From: Neoarius graeffei
Lineage: Eukaryota; Chordata; Actinopteri; Siluriformes; Ariidae
DNA length: 64,000 nucleotides
Reading direction: 5' to 3'
Assembly: GCF_027579695.1 (NCBI RefSeq)
Contig: NC_083578.1
Coordinates: 2,952,460-3,016,459, forward strand
The notes beneath the pieces are model-generated. The model was not told the DNA's origin and did not search any database. It saw only the letters and a list, made by a program, of their open reading frames with translations. The translations under genes and the position numbers were made by a program. Shown here piece by piece: positions 53,943 to 64,000 of this stretch (position 1 is the stretch's first letter; each line of letters begins with the position of its first letter).

Positions 53943-54596
53943 TGTACAGAAGTGAGACTAGATGCTTCAAGATTTGTAGAAAGGAAAAGATTTGGGATGA
54001 AAATTGCGGAGAGTAAGAGGGAATTTGTCCTCGGGATGTGTTCAGAGGTCAGCGTGAGTCTGCGTTTAGTTTTGTGGAGAATCAAACCACTTGTAGTCGT
54101 GGGAAACAGATTCCAGAGAGCAGTGGAAAATTTGTTGGCCAGGCCAGAATTACATTATTCTTCCTGTCTGGAGTGAAATTGGTGGAGGAATGGCAGGCTG
54201 TGGATGCCAGCGCTTAGCATCTTGTGTTCCTTTCTTTAGAAAGATTGATGTTGGGAAACGGCACAGAAGGCTTTCAGGGACTAAACACACTGTCTTGGCT
54301 GCTTGAAAGGAAAGTAAGCTGTATTTCATTTACTACTACACTGATATTTACTTGATGATAATTCCTTAACTTCTTACCACATTTTAAAGGAATGTTTCGA
54401 CTAAACATGTTCATATGGCTGACTGTACAGCAAACGGTGGCTGCTTTTCATAAATTAGCATCCCTCCATGTGTACAGTGCTCTCTGATAGCTGTTAGCGT
54501 TTTGCTTTTTTTTTTTTACACAGCCTCCTGTAAAAGGAACCTGGGGTAGTTAGAATGCTTTGAAGCAATAAGAATACCAAATATCATAATACACAG

Positions 54597-55134
54597 TATA
54601 CAACCAAAAGTAAGTGCACCCCTGACTGTCACACACCCATATGTGGTTCTTCCTCAAAGTTTAAAGCAAACCATTGTACGTATAGAACGTCTCTGTATGC
54701 TGTAGCGCTACAGTTTCCCTTCAAGGGAAGTAACAACGAGGCCCAAACCTGTTCCTGTTCCAGCATGACGATGCTTCTGAGCACAAAGCGAGCTCCATGA
54801 AGACATGGTGTATTCAGGTTGGAGTGAAGAACTCGAGTGTCCTGCACAGAGCCCTGACTGAAGTCAACTCCGCTGAAAACATTTGGGATGAACTGGAACT
54901 GGAACCTCCTCAACTCAACCTCGACATCCGAACATCAGTGTCTGATCTGACTAAGGCTCTTGTAGCTGAACTGAATGAACACAAATCCCCACAGCCACAC
55001 CCCAAAATCAAGTGGAAAGCCTTTTGAGAAGAGAAGAAAAGAGTGGAGCTTATTATAAAAGGAAAGGAGAATAAATCTGGAAGGACATATGACCATAATG
55101 GTCAGGGGTGCGCATACATTCGGGCGTATAGTGT
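54597..55134. mobile_element. Deletion derivative of a Tc1-like element (family D)
   Basis: The ends are inverted: ACCAAAAGTAAGTGCACCCC and the inverse of TATACGCCCGAATGTATGCG, each next to TA. Inside, a transposase remnant reads FQHDDASEHKASS in one frame and SAENIWDELE in another (Asp and Glu parts of the DDE region). About 540 bp, non-autonomous. Confidence 0.75.
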
Positions 55135-55396
55135 ATTCGAGCTATAAAGAAAAAAATACAGTTCAGTGCAGAAAATCACTCCAGCAGTATCCAATACGGC
55201 AGCAGTGGTTTACAAGGACGAATGCAAAAAAAAAAAGATTTGAAAAGGGAATTAATGAAGAAATTGTTCTTTCTTACAAAGTTTTTTTAAATTTAATTTA
55301 ATAGCTTTTTGCCATAGCAAGATCTATGTACATACATTATGGCTTGGAAACCACTACAGCTTGCACCAATTACAGTGGTCCCATTGTACAATCTGC

Positions 55397-55563
55397 ATGT
55401 CTTTGGACTGTGGGGGAAACCGGAGCACCCGGAGGAAACCCACACAGACACGGGGAGAACATGCAAACTCCGCACAGAAAGGCCCCTGTCATCCACGAAG
55501 TTCGAACCCAGAACCTTCTTGCTGTGAGGCGACAGTGATAACCGCTACACCGCCGTGCCGCCC
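55397..55563 (-). mobile_element. Head fragment of a TGAGA- or CTT-tail SINE
   Basis: Minus strand from GGCGGCACGGCGGTGTAGCG through box B (GGTTCGAACTT, mutated) to CCAAAGACATGCAG. The part that would tell the two families apart is missing. Confidence 0.85.
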
Positions 55564-55745
55564 AAAGTCAACCCGAGGCAACACCAGTATGTGTTAAAGT
55601 GAAGTGAACCAAATCATACAGAATTGGACCTGAACCGAATCGTATCAGATCAGTAGTGAATCGAGGTGTATCAAATCATTATTGATATATCAGTCTTGTT
55701 TTTGTATTGTATCGACCTGTGTACCATCTATACCTATATCATATC

Positions 55746-56326
55746 CACTCACCGGCCGCTTTAATAGGAACTTGTTGTTGATTCCAAGATCCCTGTTCTT
55801 GGCTGCAGGAGTGGAACCCAATGTGTTCTTCTGCTGTTGCATGCTGAGATGCTTTTCTGCTCACCACGGCTGTAACGCTTGATTATATGAGTTACTATAT
55901 CCTTCCCAGCATTTTCCTCTGACCCTCCCTTATCAACAAGGCGTTTGTTTCGTTTCCATCCACCCACAGAACTCTCACTCACTCACTCACTCACTCACTC
56001 AGTCGATGTTTTTTGTTTTTCGCACCATTCTGTGTAAACTCTAGAGACTGTTGTGTGTGAAAACCCCAGGAGATCAGCAGTTTCTGAAAAACTCAAACCA
56101 GTCCATCTGGATCAAACCAACACCCATACCACAGTGAGAGAAAGAAAGTCACACTGTGAGATCACAATGTTTCCCATTCTGATGTTTGAACACTGAACAT
56201 TAACTGAAGCTCTTGATTTGTATCTGCGGGATTTGATGCATCGTGCTGCTGTCGAGGGATCGGCTGATTACAGAACTGCAGAAAGCAGAACAACAGGTGG
56301 ATTCCTAATAAAGTGGCCAGTGACTG
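55746..56326. mobile_element. Tc1-related TIR element (CACTCACYGGCC ends), copy 1
   Basis: Ends CACTCACCGGCCGCTTTAAT and the inverse of CAGTCACTGGCCACTTTATT. It includes a small remnant frame on the minus strand (IVTHIIKRYSRGEQKSISAC) and a (CACT)n at 55976-56000. Common in fish genomes. Confidence 0.7.
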
Positions 56327-56330
56327 TAAA

Positions 56331-57549
56331 TTATAGACTTGTGTAGTTTTGTCTCATTAGGCCTGCATTTCTAGTCATTTTCAGGTTTTATCCCCATCTT
56401 TATCATCGTTCATGCCTCAAGATGAACCTCAGACGCGGCTTCCACCAGCCTCACGGCCTGATTCACGACCCAGAATCCTTCTGGGCGCCAAATACGGTTT
56501 TGTAGGTTCAGTTCTCGTTGTTGTTGTCATCGTTGTCATTGCTTATTAGCTCAGACTTTACCATAAATGAACAGATTTTGACATATACAGAGGCCCGGAG
56601 CAGGCCGCTAACGTTAGCCATGCGTGTTTTTCACTAATCTGGAGAATTCAGTGAGGCTGAGAGTCGTGACTCTAAACTCAATGGGGAATGGCTGAGGTCC
56701 AGTTGTTTTTCTTTAAACTTCCCCTGGAATGCTAAATGAACCTCTCAGGCTGTGCTCGCCAGGACTTTAGATGAGCTCGTACCAGAGACCATGCTGTGCA
56801 TGCTCCTCGTAGCATGTTTTAAAAAAAATTATTTAAGGAAATGCTTTCATCCAAAACATGTTCACCAGAACATTCATAGCTCCATCTTGGTTTTCCTTCA
56901 GCATTTCAACCAAAAAAAAAAAAAGTTTAAACGTATGTTTATGTGGTAGTCATAGCTACCGAATACAACCCTAGCTAAACACAGTTAACTTTTGTCCAAC
57001 CTGGATTGCAATGTTATTTTAGGCTACATGTCAAAATTAGAAAATATTTGACAGTCAATAAATTTAAACTGTGCAACTTTGACCCAAATAAATAACATTT
57101 AGAAATGTGAGGAGTGACTTATTTAGTTAACACACTCATGATTTATAAGTTTGCTAGCAGATGTAGCATGTAAATATGACCACATTCATGCTAGTTCGGT
57201 TCTTTATATTCTCTAGCTAGCATTACTTAAAAAATAAATTGGTGAAATAAAAAAATGTACAGTTTTAACTTTATTCTACGAACAAATATTTTCTTTTTTT
57301 TTCCCCCTTTCTTTCTTTTTTTCATATTCTTTTTTTGCTGCATAGCCTAAAATAAGGTTTCAGTCCATGCTGGATGAGCGCTTGCGAGGTTTGTTTTCAG
57401 TAGCTACAGTTACAACACAAATATTTTCTGCTTCAGTATCAACCGAGCTTGCTAACTGAAGTTAGCAAGGCAACTATTGTCAGTCACGATCCTCAAAATC
57501 AAAACCTCAAAATATTGTGTAAAATCAACTTGTACTAAGCTTTATTTTC
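56331..57549. other. GRK intron 1, no gene
   Basis: AT-rich. Toward the right it shows traces of the GCTAGTTAGCAAGCTAG-type words that become obvious from 57550. No exon seen. Confidence 0.45.
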
Positions 57550-59420
57550 GTAATTTACCAAAACGTCTGAAGTAAATTTAGATTTTCCATCTAATTTAGT
57601 CTCATTTTCATTGTGACTCTGTCGTTAGATTGTATGCTAGTTATTTAGCGCACTAGTTAGCAAGCTAATTTGACTTTGTAGCTTGTCAAAGAGTACAAGG
57701 ACTCAATTGATCACTTTATAAACATTGTTAGGGGTTTTAAATCATGTCTTAATGCTTAGTAAACTCAACTATCTGTATTTTGTTAGCTCCAAGCTGAAAA
57801 TCTTCACAATCTTCTACGTTAAAAGGTATGGAGGAAAGAACCTCAGCTAACTATGGTGCGTATTTCTGACACCAGACCTGTGTTGTTTGAGTACATTTTT
57901 GGGGGAGAACAGGAAATTGTACATTTTATATTTTATTTTTGACCAAAATATTTATTTAATTACCCAGTTAGTTAGCATGAATGCATTAGCAGGAGCTGTT
58001 ATACGCTACAATTACTGTCATTTGCTAATAATTGTGGTATTATTGGTAAAGTTTGTGCTTTTTGTCACAGTTGAAATGCTAATGTGTGTGTGTGTGTGTG
58101 TGTGTGTGTTTTGAGCCCAGTTGAGAGACAGTTTGTGTTCTGTGTGTGTTTGACTACACTGACAGCTTGTCTGCAGCTTGAAGCTTCATTCACAGGGTTT
58201 GTGTGAGCAAGTGTGTGTGTGTGTGTGTGTGTGTTATTCATCGGTTTGTTGATCGCGCTGCCTTTCGAACCGAAAATGAGACACACGCAGCCTCTTCGTT
58301 CCAAATGTCCATCCCACAGTGTATAACAGGAAGAGCACAGTTTACAAGCCATGCTGTGTGTTTACACGGCTGAAGCCACGCTTCCGAAATCACTAGAGGA
58401 CTCAGCCCGCGCCGCGTGAGCCCCAAACTAAATAAAGAGCTCATCAGCGGCAGCCATTACTCTCCTGCCTGGAGACATATTTGGCCACGGACACAAGCGT
58501 TCAGTGGTGTCATTTATTTCGCTTTAACATCGTGTTATGTGCTTTTATATTTACAGGCCTGATGTTAATGAGGTTTTCCATTAGAACTAATACGTGTATC
58601 AGGATTAGACCTACATCTTTTATATCTTTGTCATGATAATCGCCCAAAATTTCTCATAGCTAGGGCTGTTACGATATTAAATTCGAACAGTATGATAACC
58701 TCGTCTGAAAATATCATGGTGTCACAGTATTAATCAACCGTACCATGAAATTTAAATTTTTGAGAAAAATGTTTCCATAAAATCTTTTATATTGTCAGTA
58801 TTTATTACACCAAGGCAAAAAATATAACGTTGTTTGGTTTAATTGTGGTCAGCAATGCCGAGTTCTCATGCGCATTAGAAGTGCGTTCGAAGTCCAGAGG
58901 GACAGGTTTGCAAAAAAAAAAAAATAAATAAATAAATAGATTGCGGAGTTGCAGTCTTTTGTGAGTAATTCACCAACACATATGAGATAAATGTTGACGT
59001 TACAGATGATTTTGTGTCTTTTTTCTTTTTTTTATGTTGCTGTGTTTTTAGCTTCTCCAAATTACCGCTTAGCTAGTTAACAAGCTAATCGACTACATAG
59101 CCTGCAGAATTTAAGATAAAAAAATAAAAAGAAGACAGAAAGAAAGATAGAACAAAGCAATAATAATTTAGCGTAGTCTTCACTGTAAATAATCAACTGC
59201 TAGATATTTAGCTTGCTAGTTATCAAGTCAGTATGTCTGTCTAGTGTAATATTAGTTTTACAGAGTCTTTTATTAATATTTTGTCAACACATCTGAGGTA
59301 AATGTTGATATTTTCAATGATTTAGTCTCATTTTCACGATCACTGTGTCTTTAGTTCGTTCAGTACCCAGCTGCTAGTTATTTAGCTTGCTGGTTGGAAC
59401 CAGAAACAAGGAATTATACA

Positions 59421-59818
59421 CACTCACTGATCACTTTATTAGGAACACCCATATATCCATCTGCTGTTTTCTGCAGTTCTGTAATCAGCCGATCCCTCGA
59501 CAGCAGCCTAGTGCATCAAATCATACAGATACAAATCAAGAGCTTCAGTTAATGTTCACAAATGTTCAAACATCAGAATGGGAAAAATTGTGATCTCAAA
59601 GTGCGACTGTGAGAGGTCAGAGATCAGAAAATGGACAGATTGGTTTGAGCTTTTTTTCCAGGAAGGATATAGTAACTCAAATAATCACTCTTTACAACCG
59701 TGGTGAGCAGAAAAGCATCTCAGCATGCAACAGCAGAAGAACACACTGGGTTCCACTCCTGCAGCCAAGAACAGGGATCTTAGAATCAACAAAAAGTTCC
59801 TATTAAAGTGGCCGGGGA

Positions 59819-59821
<3 letters not shown>
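59421..59821. mobile_element. Tc1-related TIR element, copy 2 (inverted)
   Basis: CACTCACTGATCACTTTATT to AAAGTGGCCGGGGAGTG. It is the reverse orientation of the element at 55746, with the centre deleted. Its right end meets the (TA)n at 59822. Confidence 0.7.

Positions 59822-59890
<69 letters not shown>
59822..59890. repeat. (TA)n(CA)n, left microsatellite arm
   Basis: About 26 TA units followed by about 8 CA units, mirrored by (TG)n(TA)n at 61651-61743. Confidence 0.95.
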
Positions 59891-59906
59891 GGGGGCTGCA
59901 AAAGTA

Positions 59907-61516
59907 CAGTGGTGCTTGAAAGTTTGTGAACCCTTTAGAATTTTCTATATTTCTGCATAAATATGACCTAAAACATCATCAGATTTTCACACAAGTCCTA
60001 AAAGTAGATAAAGAGAACCCAGTTAAACAAATGAGACAAAAATATTATACTTGATCATTTATTTATTGAGGAAAATGATCCAATATTACATATCTGTGAG
60101 TGGCAAAAGTATGTGAACCTTTGCTTTCAGTATCTGGTGTGACCCCCTTGTGCAGCAATAACTGCAACTAAATGTTTGCGGTAACTGTTGATCAGTCCTG
60201 CACACCGGCTTGGAGGAATTTTAGCCCGTTCCTCCGTACAGAACAGCTTCAACTCTGGGATGTTGGTGGGTTTCCTCACATGAACTGCTCGCTTCAGGTC
60301 CTTCCACAACATTTCCATTGGATTAAGGTCAGGACTTTGACTTGGTCAGTCCAAAACATTAACTTTATTCTTCTTTAACCATTCTTTGGTAGAACGACTT
60401 GTGTGCTTAGGGTCGTTGTCTTGCTGCATGACCCACCTTCTCTTGAGATTCAGTTCATGGACAGATGTCCTGACATTTTCCTTTAGAATTCACTGCTATA
60501 ATTCAGAATTCATTGTTCCATCAATGATGGCAAGCCATCCTGGCCCAGATGCAGCAAAACAGGCCCAAACCATGATACTACCACCACCATGTTTCACAGA
60601 TGGGATAAGGTTCTTATGCTGGAATGCAGTGTTTTCCTTTCTCCAAACATAACGCTTCTCATTTCAACCAAAAAGTTCTATTTTGGTCTCATCCATCCAC
60701 AAAACATTTTTCCAATAGCCTTCTGGCTTGTTCATGTGATCTTTAGCAAACTGCAGATGAGCAGCAGTGTTCTTTTTGGAGAGCAGTGGCTTTCTCCTTG
60801 CAACCCTGCCATGCACACCATTGTTGTTCAGTGTTCTCCTAATGGTGGATTCATGATCATTAACATTAGCCAATGTGAGAGAGGCCTTCAGTTGCTTAAA
60901 AGTTACCCTGGGGTCCTTAGTGACCTGGCCGACTATTACACGCCTTGCTCTTGGAGTGATCTTTGTTGGTCGACCACTCCTGGGGACGGTAACAATGGTC
61001 TTGAATTTCCTCCATTTGTACACAATCTGTCTGACTGTGGATTGGTGGAGTCCAAACTCTTTAGAGATGGTTTTGTAACCTTTTCCAGCCTGATGAGCAT
61101 CAACAACGCTTTTTCTGAGATCCTCAGAAATCTCCTTTGTTCGTGCCATGATACACTTCCACAAACATGTGTTGTGAAGATCAGACTTTGATAGATCCCT
61201 GTTCTTTAAATAAAACAGGGTGCCCACTCACACCTGATTGTCATCCCATTGATTGAAAACACCTGACTCTAATTTCACCTTCAAATTAACTGCTAATCCT
61301 AGAGATTCACATACTTTTGCCACTCACAGATATGTAATATTGGATCATTTTCCTCAATAAATAAATGGCCAAGTATAATATTTTTGTCTCATTTGTTTAA
61401 CTGGGGTCTCTTTATCTACTTTTAGGACTTGTGTGAAAATGTGATGATGTTTTAGGTCATATTTATGCAGAAATATAGAAAATTCTAAAGGGTTCACAAA
61501 CTTTCAAGCACCACTG
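59907..61516 (-). mobile_element. Tc1-like transposon, family A, full length
   Basis: 1610 bp with both terminal repeats (CAGTGGTGCTTGAAAGTTTG and its inverse) and TA on each side (59905-59906, 61517-61518). The transposase frame is complete in length but carries stops. Confidence 0.94.
60127..61149 (-). pseudogene. Tc1 transposase, family A, broken copy 3
   Basis: MARTKEISEDLRKSVVDAHQ, then the helix-turn-helix FGLHQSTVRQIVYKWRKFKT and GRPTKITPRARRVIV. Catalytic region: [22 protein letters not shown] and [11 protein letters not shown]. There are stops after IELFG (Leu TTA to TGA), two near NSEL, and the TGA in place of Trp before PSQSPDLNP shared with copy 1. Full-length template for the other copies, but inactive. 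Confidence 0.9.
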
Positions 61517-61650
61517 TAGGAATGCAGTAAGGATTATTCCAATATTGCTAGTATTATAATAGTAGTGCTAGGTTTCATTTTTCACCGTCAAATTTCATTT
61601 TGTGCGAACGTTTTGTTTTTCATTACTGTATACCTACTTTTGCAGCCCCC

Positions 61651-61658
61651 TGTGTGTC

Positions 61659-61743
<85 letters not shown>
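61651..61743. repeat. (TG)n(TA)n, right microsatellite arm
   Basis: TGTGTGTCTGCG then pure TG and about 25 TA units, the inverted counterpart of 59822-59890. Confidence 0.95.
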
Positions 61744-61749
<6 letters not shown>

Positions 61750-62240
61750 AACAGATGGTAATTGACAGAAAAGCATTTTAATCAATATTTTTAAAAAGTC
61801 AGCAGGGCGGTGACCATCCGATCATGCACTGAGACTAACAGTGAAACCGTGACACCATAAAAATTCTATTTACAGTGTACAAATTTATCGAAATATAACT
61901 CCATATTTACTTGTTTCCAGGAAAATCTGCAAAATAGAGCAAAAAAATCTGATTCACGTGCAAGTGTCAGTAATTTTGTAATGCCGTGATGCCTGTAATG
62001 TCACTGCGGTGCCAAAATAACACTTGACAGTTTTAAATGTGTGCCAGACCTGCATGTTTGTGTTTTGTGGAAGATTCCACGCCAGTGACTCATTCTTCTC
62101 ATGGCATTTTTCTGATAGTTTACAAGTTGTGACACAACACTGACGGTTTTCGTTATGGTGCAACACATGACATGATACTTGAGTTAGCGGTTGGTTGATG
62201 CTAAGTGAAATTACAGTGCGTTATTAGTTGTACAGAGATT
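61744..62240. other. GRK intron 1, no gene
   Basis: AT-rich DNA between the TIR block and the next recognisable array unit. Nothing coding seen. Confidence 0.45.
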
Positions 62241-62920
62241 TTATTAGTAATTTGTGAATAAGTCTGAGGTAAATGTTCATATCTGTGATGTTTTGGTCTC
62301 GTTTTTACCTCTACGCTGTCTGTATAAAAGAGTGTTCTTCTGTTTCTGAGGAAGTTTAATCTTTAAAAAGGCAGAACAGTAACATTACTCCTCCATTTAT
62401 ACATGACATATGATGGCGCTTCAGAATTTCACTCACTGCTAGTGAGTAAACAGGCAAGATAATTAGCATGCTAGCTTGTTAGGAAGCCAGTATAAATACG
62501 TAGGCAACATATTAAACAAAAATGTCTGAGGAAATGATTTAAAATGTTTTTTTTTCAGCTAGCAAACAATGCTAGTTACTCAGGAAGCCCATACAGCTCT
62601 GTGTATTATGTGAACACTTAGTACGTCCTGCGTCTCCATTCCAGAATTTTTTTTCTCAGTGCTAGTATCTAGCTCAAGTGACTAACCTGTTATTTAACCT
62701 TATTTAGCTTGTCAGTTAGTGATCTGACATGGGTATGTACCAAGTTCCGAGGAAGTCGACGTTACATGTCAAATTCTCTGAGCAAACTAGTTAGTTAGCA
62801 TGACATGGACGCAATATTACTACCTGTTACTTACAAATTTGTGCTAGCTAGTTAAAAAGCCACTAATAAGCTGCTAATTATTTACCTCACAAGAATAGCT
62901 TGCAGAATTTCACGGAAAAT

Positions 62921-62923
62921 GGA

Positions 62924-62978
<55 letters not shown>

Positions 62979-62988
62979 CGAGAAAGAA
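62921..62988. repeat. (GAAA)n expansion within the array
   Basis: Tetranucleotide run at the place where other array units have two or three GAAAG copies, so it grew from the unit's own linker. Confidence 0.9.
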
Positions 62989-63540
62989 AAATGTGTAATG
63001 ACTGTAATTTTAGTTGAGGTTGAGGGTTGTTTTTAGTCTTTTGTTTGTAATTTACAAGCACATTTGAGGTAAATGTTAATACTCCTGATGAGATGGTCTT
63101 ATTTTCAAAGTCACTGTGTCTTTAGATTGTCCAGTATACCCGCTGGTAGTTATTTAGCTGGCTAGTAAAGGAAAATAGAAAGAAAGGTAGACTAAACAAA
63201 TAATTTAAAAAATGCAATTACAATGTAATTTTAATTGTACAGAGTAATTTACCAACACATCTGAGGTAAACATTGGTATGCCCAAGTTTCATTTTTACTT
63301 TATATAACCTAGCTGTTAGTTATAGTTAGCATGTCAGGATGGCTATGTAATACAATTTTAGTGGTACATTTTTTTCTTTTTTTTTTAAATTTACCAACAC
63401 GTCTGAGGTAAATGTTGATATTCTTGAGGACTGAGACTCATTTTCACTGTCACTGTGTGTTTAGCGTGTTTGATAACCAGCTGCTAGGTCTTTAGCTTGC
63501 TAGTTAGCAAGCTAGTTGACTGTATAGCCTGCAGAGAAAC

Positions 63541-64000
63541 AAGTCACATCAAATACATTGTTCTGTTTTGTTTTTGTTTTTTCTAATTTCAGTTACGCCT
63601 GATTGTTTAATAAACCAGCTAAAGTAATCTCGATGCTAATTTTTCAGTCACACTCTTGTGTACTGATGTAAAATATGAAAACACTGACAGCTAATGCTCG
63701 TTCAGTCAGTGGAAGGAGTGTGTGCCGATGTAATGCTGTAAAGCTGAAAGGTTTCTTCAGGAAAACTGAATCTGGTTCAAACACGTTCAGGGTCATTTCC
63801 AAAATCATCAGTGAAGTGTGTAAAAGTCAACAAAACAGCAAACACTTCCTTATAAGGATAAAACATTCCCAGCATCACTCTTGTCACAGGAAAACGTGAG
63901 CTAACCGACCGTCTCCACCGAGTCCGGCTCGGTTTTCACTCAGATCCATCCTGAGCCGAAAGTAAGGACTGGGCAATGTGACAAAAATATCATTATCACA
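63541..64000. other. GRK intron 1 to window end, no exon found
   Basis: No match to the expected second GRK exon. The plus-strand frame 63675-63899 shows no known motif. The last about 30 bases (GGGCAATGTGACAAAAATAT) look like the start of another dispersed repeat cut by the window edge. Confidence 0.5.

Larger units (their letters stand above)
59891..61650. mobile_element. Short TIR element split by a Tc1
   Basis: GGGGGCTGCAAAAGTA at the left and TACTTTTGCAGCCCCC at the right are perfect inverted repeats. Removing the Tc1 copy leaves about 150 bp. The inverted symmetry continues into the flanking dinucleotide repeats. Confidence 0.75.
57550..63540 (+). repeat. Degenerate array of about 320-bp units in the GRK intron
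   Basis: A core is recognisable at least seven times in the same orientation, starting near 57550, 58964, 59282, 62244, 63048, 63244 and 63387. In order it reads: TAATTTACCAACACATCTGA, GGTAAATGTTGATAT, TTTAGTCTCATTTTCACTG, CACTGTGTCTTTAG, CAGCTGCTAGTTATTTAGCT, TGCTAGTTAGCAAGCTAGTT and TATAGCCTGCAGAATTT, then a GAAAGAAAG-containing linker. Two complete neighbours are 318 bp apart; others are shortened. The array is interrupted by the TIR/Tc1 block 59421-61743. I know no family with this sequence. Confidence 0.65.

Noticed and set aside
45000-64000. Search for the second GRK exon
   Set aside because: No stretch encoding the expected GGGGxRKGKSKKWKE segment was found; the exon must lie beyond the window.

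Overview
The window is nuclear DNA of a ray-finned (teleost) fish. The evidence is small intron-split vertebrate genes in a background dominated by fish-type repeats: several Tc1-like transposon families, PIF/Harbinger-, ISL2EU- and hAT-like DNA elements, two LINE types, and two related tRNA-derived SINE families whose copies carry clear target-site duplications. Microsatellites and minisatellites are abundant. The species cannot be fixed from sequence alone.

Five host genes are supported. From left to right they are: rsph14 (minus strand, 9616-14235, an armadillo-repeat axonemal protein); an atypical dual-specificity phosphatase closest to DUSP26 (minus, 20084-21176); bag4/SODD (minus, 25220-27971); lsm1 (plus, 28798-36027), head-to-head with bag4 across a CCAAT-rich promoter; and the first coding exon of a GRK5/GRK6-type receptor kinase (plus, 44634-44685), whose large first intron fills the rest of the window. 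Splice sites and phases were followed by eye. They give predicted proteins of 340 aa (RSPH14), 189 aa (DUSP), about 330 aa (BAG4, start uncertain) and 133 aa (LSM1). In human, DUSP26, BAG4 and LSM1 also lie near each other on 8p12-p11, so this part of the order looks conserved. RSPH14 and the GRK gene are on other human chromosomes.

Layout: 1-6000 is simple repeats, a minisatellite and an orphan CpG-rich, promoter-like block. 6210-9069 is a decayed PIF/Harbinger transposon carrying remnants of both of its genes, with SINEs and a MITE nested inside. 9616-14235 is rsph14, with a Myb-domain transposon and a MITE-in-MITE in its introns and RFX X-box-like sites further upstream. 14500-19460 holds SINEs, an L2-like LINE end and a Tc1 relic. 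20084-36027 holds the dusp, bag4 and lsm1 genes. Intron 2 of lsm1 contains a Tc1-like transposon that received a nearly intact LINE with a perfect 13-bp target duplication. 40000-43660 is a nest built around an ISL2EU-like element. 44634-64000 is the GRK intron, with a G-rich minisatellite, a Tc1 fold-back, a multi-level nest (49567-53325), a Tc1 inside a microsatellite-ended TIR element, and a degenerate array of about 320-bp units (57550-63540).

No new host pathway or defence system is apparent. The most interesting observations concern mobile DNA: a 3'-tail match between the LINE and the abundant SINE (a likely mobilisation partnership), two SINE families sharing a head but not a tail, and the undescribed-looking repeat array in the GRK intron.
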